DNA from: Clostridia bacterium DTU080
Lineage (GTDB): Bacteria > Bacillota > Limnochordia > DTU080
DNA length: 5,915 nucleotides
NCBI GenBank assembly: GCA_001513395.1
Contig: LFTP01000194.1
Location: forward strand, 1-5,915
Reading direction: 5' to 3'
Under the pieces are notes generated by a model. It worked only from the letters and a program-made list of their open reading frames with translations, did not search any database and was not told the DNA's origin. The position numbers and the translations under genes were made by a program. The stretch's first letter is position 1. The number at the start of each line of letters is the position of its first letter. Of the stretch, positions 5,056 to 5,915 are shown piece by piece.

Positions 5056-5915
5056 CTACGACAGATCAAACAAAGCCATGCTTGCGGCACCTAGTACGCC
5101 GGCTTTGTTACCCAGTCCGGCCGGAACAACTTCCACAGTCTCGGCATTCGGTCCCATGGCTCTTTCCTTTATTGTGTCCCTCAATGGCCCAAGTATCATG
5201 TCACCGGCTTGGGCCACTCCGCCGCCTATGATGATCCTTTGCGGATTGAGCACATTGACCAGATTGGCCATGGCGGTACCCACATAGCGTCCCGTGTCGG
5301 CAAGAACACGCCGGGACAAGGAGCATCCGGCGACCGCGGCTCGATAGAGCGCGGCCGGAGTGATACGACTGATGTCACCGTCGATCTCCTTCATCAAAAC
5401 AGGGGCCTGCTCGTTTTGGAGAGCCTGTCGCGCCCGTTCGATTATACCCTTGTTGCCGGCCAGGGCCTCCACACAGCCATAGTTTCCGCATCCGCACTGC
5501 GGACCGTTTTCGACGATCGTCTGATGTCCCACTTCTCCGGCATATCCATTTGGCCCTCGATACAGTCGTCCGTCGATGAAGATGCCCGATCCGATGCCTG
5601 TCCCCAACGTGACGAAGATGAAATTGTCACAATCGGCGGCCGCTCCGAAGTATCTCTCTCCGATGGCCGCGACACGTACATCGCCATCCATATAGAATCT
5701 GGTGTCTACGGCACTGCATACGCGATCACGAATCGGCATGTTTTCCCACTTCAAATTGGGAGAGGTCAGCACCACACCCCGCTCGCGATCATGCAGCCCT
5801 GGAATACCCATACCGATGCCGGCCAAGCTTGCCGGATCTACCGCCGCTTTATCCAGAAGACGTCGAATCGAAGCGATGATCCGTTCAACGACAGCCTCTG
5901 CACCCTGTTCAGCTA
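5056..5915 (-). CDS. ROK-family sugar kinase, probable glucokinase (N-terminus cut by window edge)
   Basis: About 285 residues are visible. ROK glucokinases are usually 310-325, so roughly 30-35 N-terminal residues, with the first glycine-rich ATP-binding strand, lie beyond the right edge. Counting visible residues, GIGMGIPG is near 32-39, and DGDVRVAAIGE (76-86) is the catalytic segment with Asp78. The phosphate-2 loop GTGIGSG is at 104-110, EVGH at 127-130, and the zinc site CGCGNYGC at 140-147. LNPQRIIIGGGVAQAG then forms the late adenosine-side glycine motif. The likely reaction is ATP-dependent phosphorylation of glucose (or a related hexose) at C6, and the adjacent isomerase supports a glycolytic role. 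The canonical END(A/V)N motif reads DGDVR here, so sugar preference may differ. A TTG exists at 5826, but the frame stays open and family-like (helix around residues 1-28) to the edge, so that is not the start. No DNA-binding domain is visible, though the extreme N-terminus is missing. Confidence 0.9.
   Translation of the reverse strand, partial: AEQGAEAVVERIIASIRRLLDKAAVDPASLAGIGMGIPGLHDRERGVVLTSPNLKWENMPIRDRVCSAVDTRFYMDGDVRVAAIGERYFGAAADCDNFIFVTLGTGIGSGIFIDGRLYRGPNGYAGEVGHQTIVENGPQCGCGNYGCVEALAGNKGIIERARQALQNEQAPVLMKEIDGDISRITPAALYRAAVAGCSLSRRVLADTGRYVGTAMANLVNVLNPQRIIIGGGVAQAGDMILGPLRDTIKERAMGPNAETVEVVPAGLGNKAGVLGAASMALFDLS

Noticed and set aside
4683..5231. Plus-strand open frame of about 182 codons
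   Set aside because: Antisense to the isomerase and kinase genes; Pro/Arg/Cys-rich shadow with no family resemblance.

Overview
This is a compact bacterial chromosomal window, and every supported gene reads on the minus strand, so transcription runs from right to left. Gaps are short (5 to about 100 nt) or genes overlap. The base composition looks moderately GC-rich. Strong AGGAGG-type ribosome binding sites, frequent TTG and GTG starts, and a MazE/MazF pair very close to Bacillus EndoAI/EndoA all point to Bacillota. A moderately GC-rich Clostridia-like or Alicyclobacillus-like lineage would fit, but the genus cannot be fixed from this sequence alone.

Layout in transcription order (right to left): (1) a ROK-family sugar kinase, probably glucokinase, cut by the right edge, followed 21 nt later by a bifunctional phosphoglucose/phosphomannose isomerase. 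Together they would take glucose to fructose-6-phosphate. (2) A mazE-mazF type II toxin-antitoxin pair with its own good sigma-A-like promoter (TTGACA-N18-TAAACT). (3) A long perfect hairpin, possibly a weak terminator or attenuator, then a class I glutamine-amidotransferase-like peptidase C26 (PuuD-like gamma-glutamyl hydrolase) and a zinc-type (Rhizobium AII-like, class 3) asparaginase. (4) A stand-alone CheY-like receiver, overlapping tsaE by 11 nt. (5) tsaE, overlapping tsaB (GTGA overlap), with tsaB cut by the left edge. TsaB and TsaE belong to the tRNA threonylcarbamoyladenosine (t6A) machinery.

The genes are mostly housekeeping: early sugar phosphate metabolism, an mRNA interferase module, amide/gamma-glutamyl nitrogen salvage, and t6A tRNA modification. 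No mobile element, CRISPR array, tRNA or rRNA is visible, and no stretch over 300 bases lacks a gene. I do not see a convincing new multi-gene system. The points most worth checking are the single-domain receiver coupled to tsaE, the altered END motif in the ROK kinase, a perfect 16-bp tandem duplication inside the isomerase gene, the hairpin leader of the C26 gene, and a run of five genes with apparent non-ATG starts.
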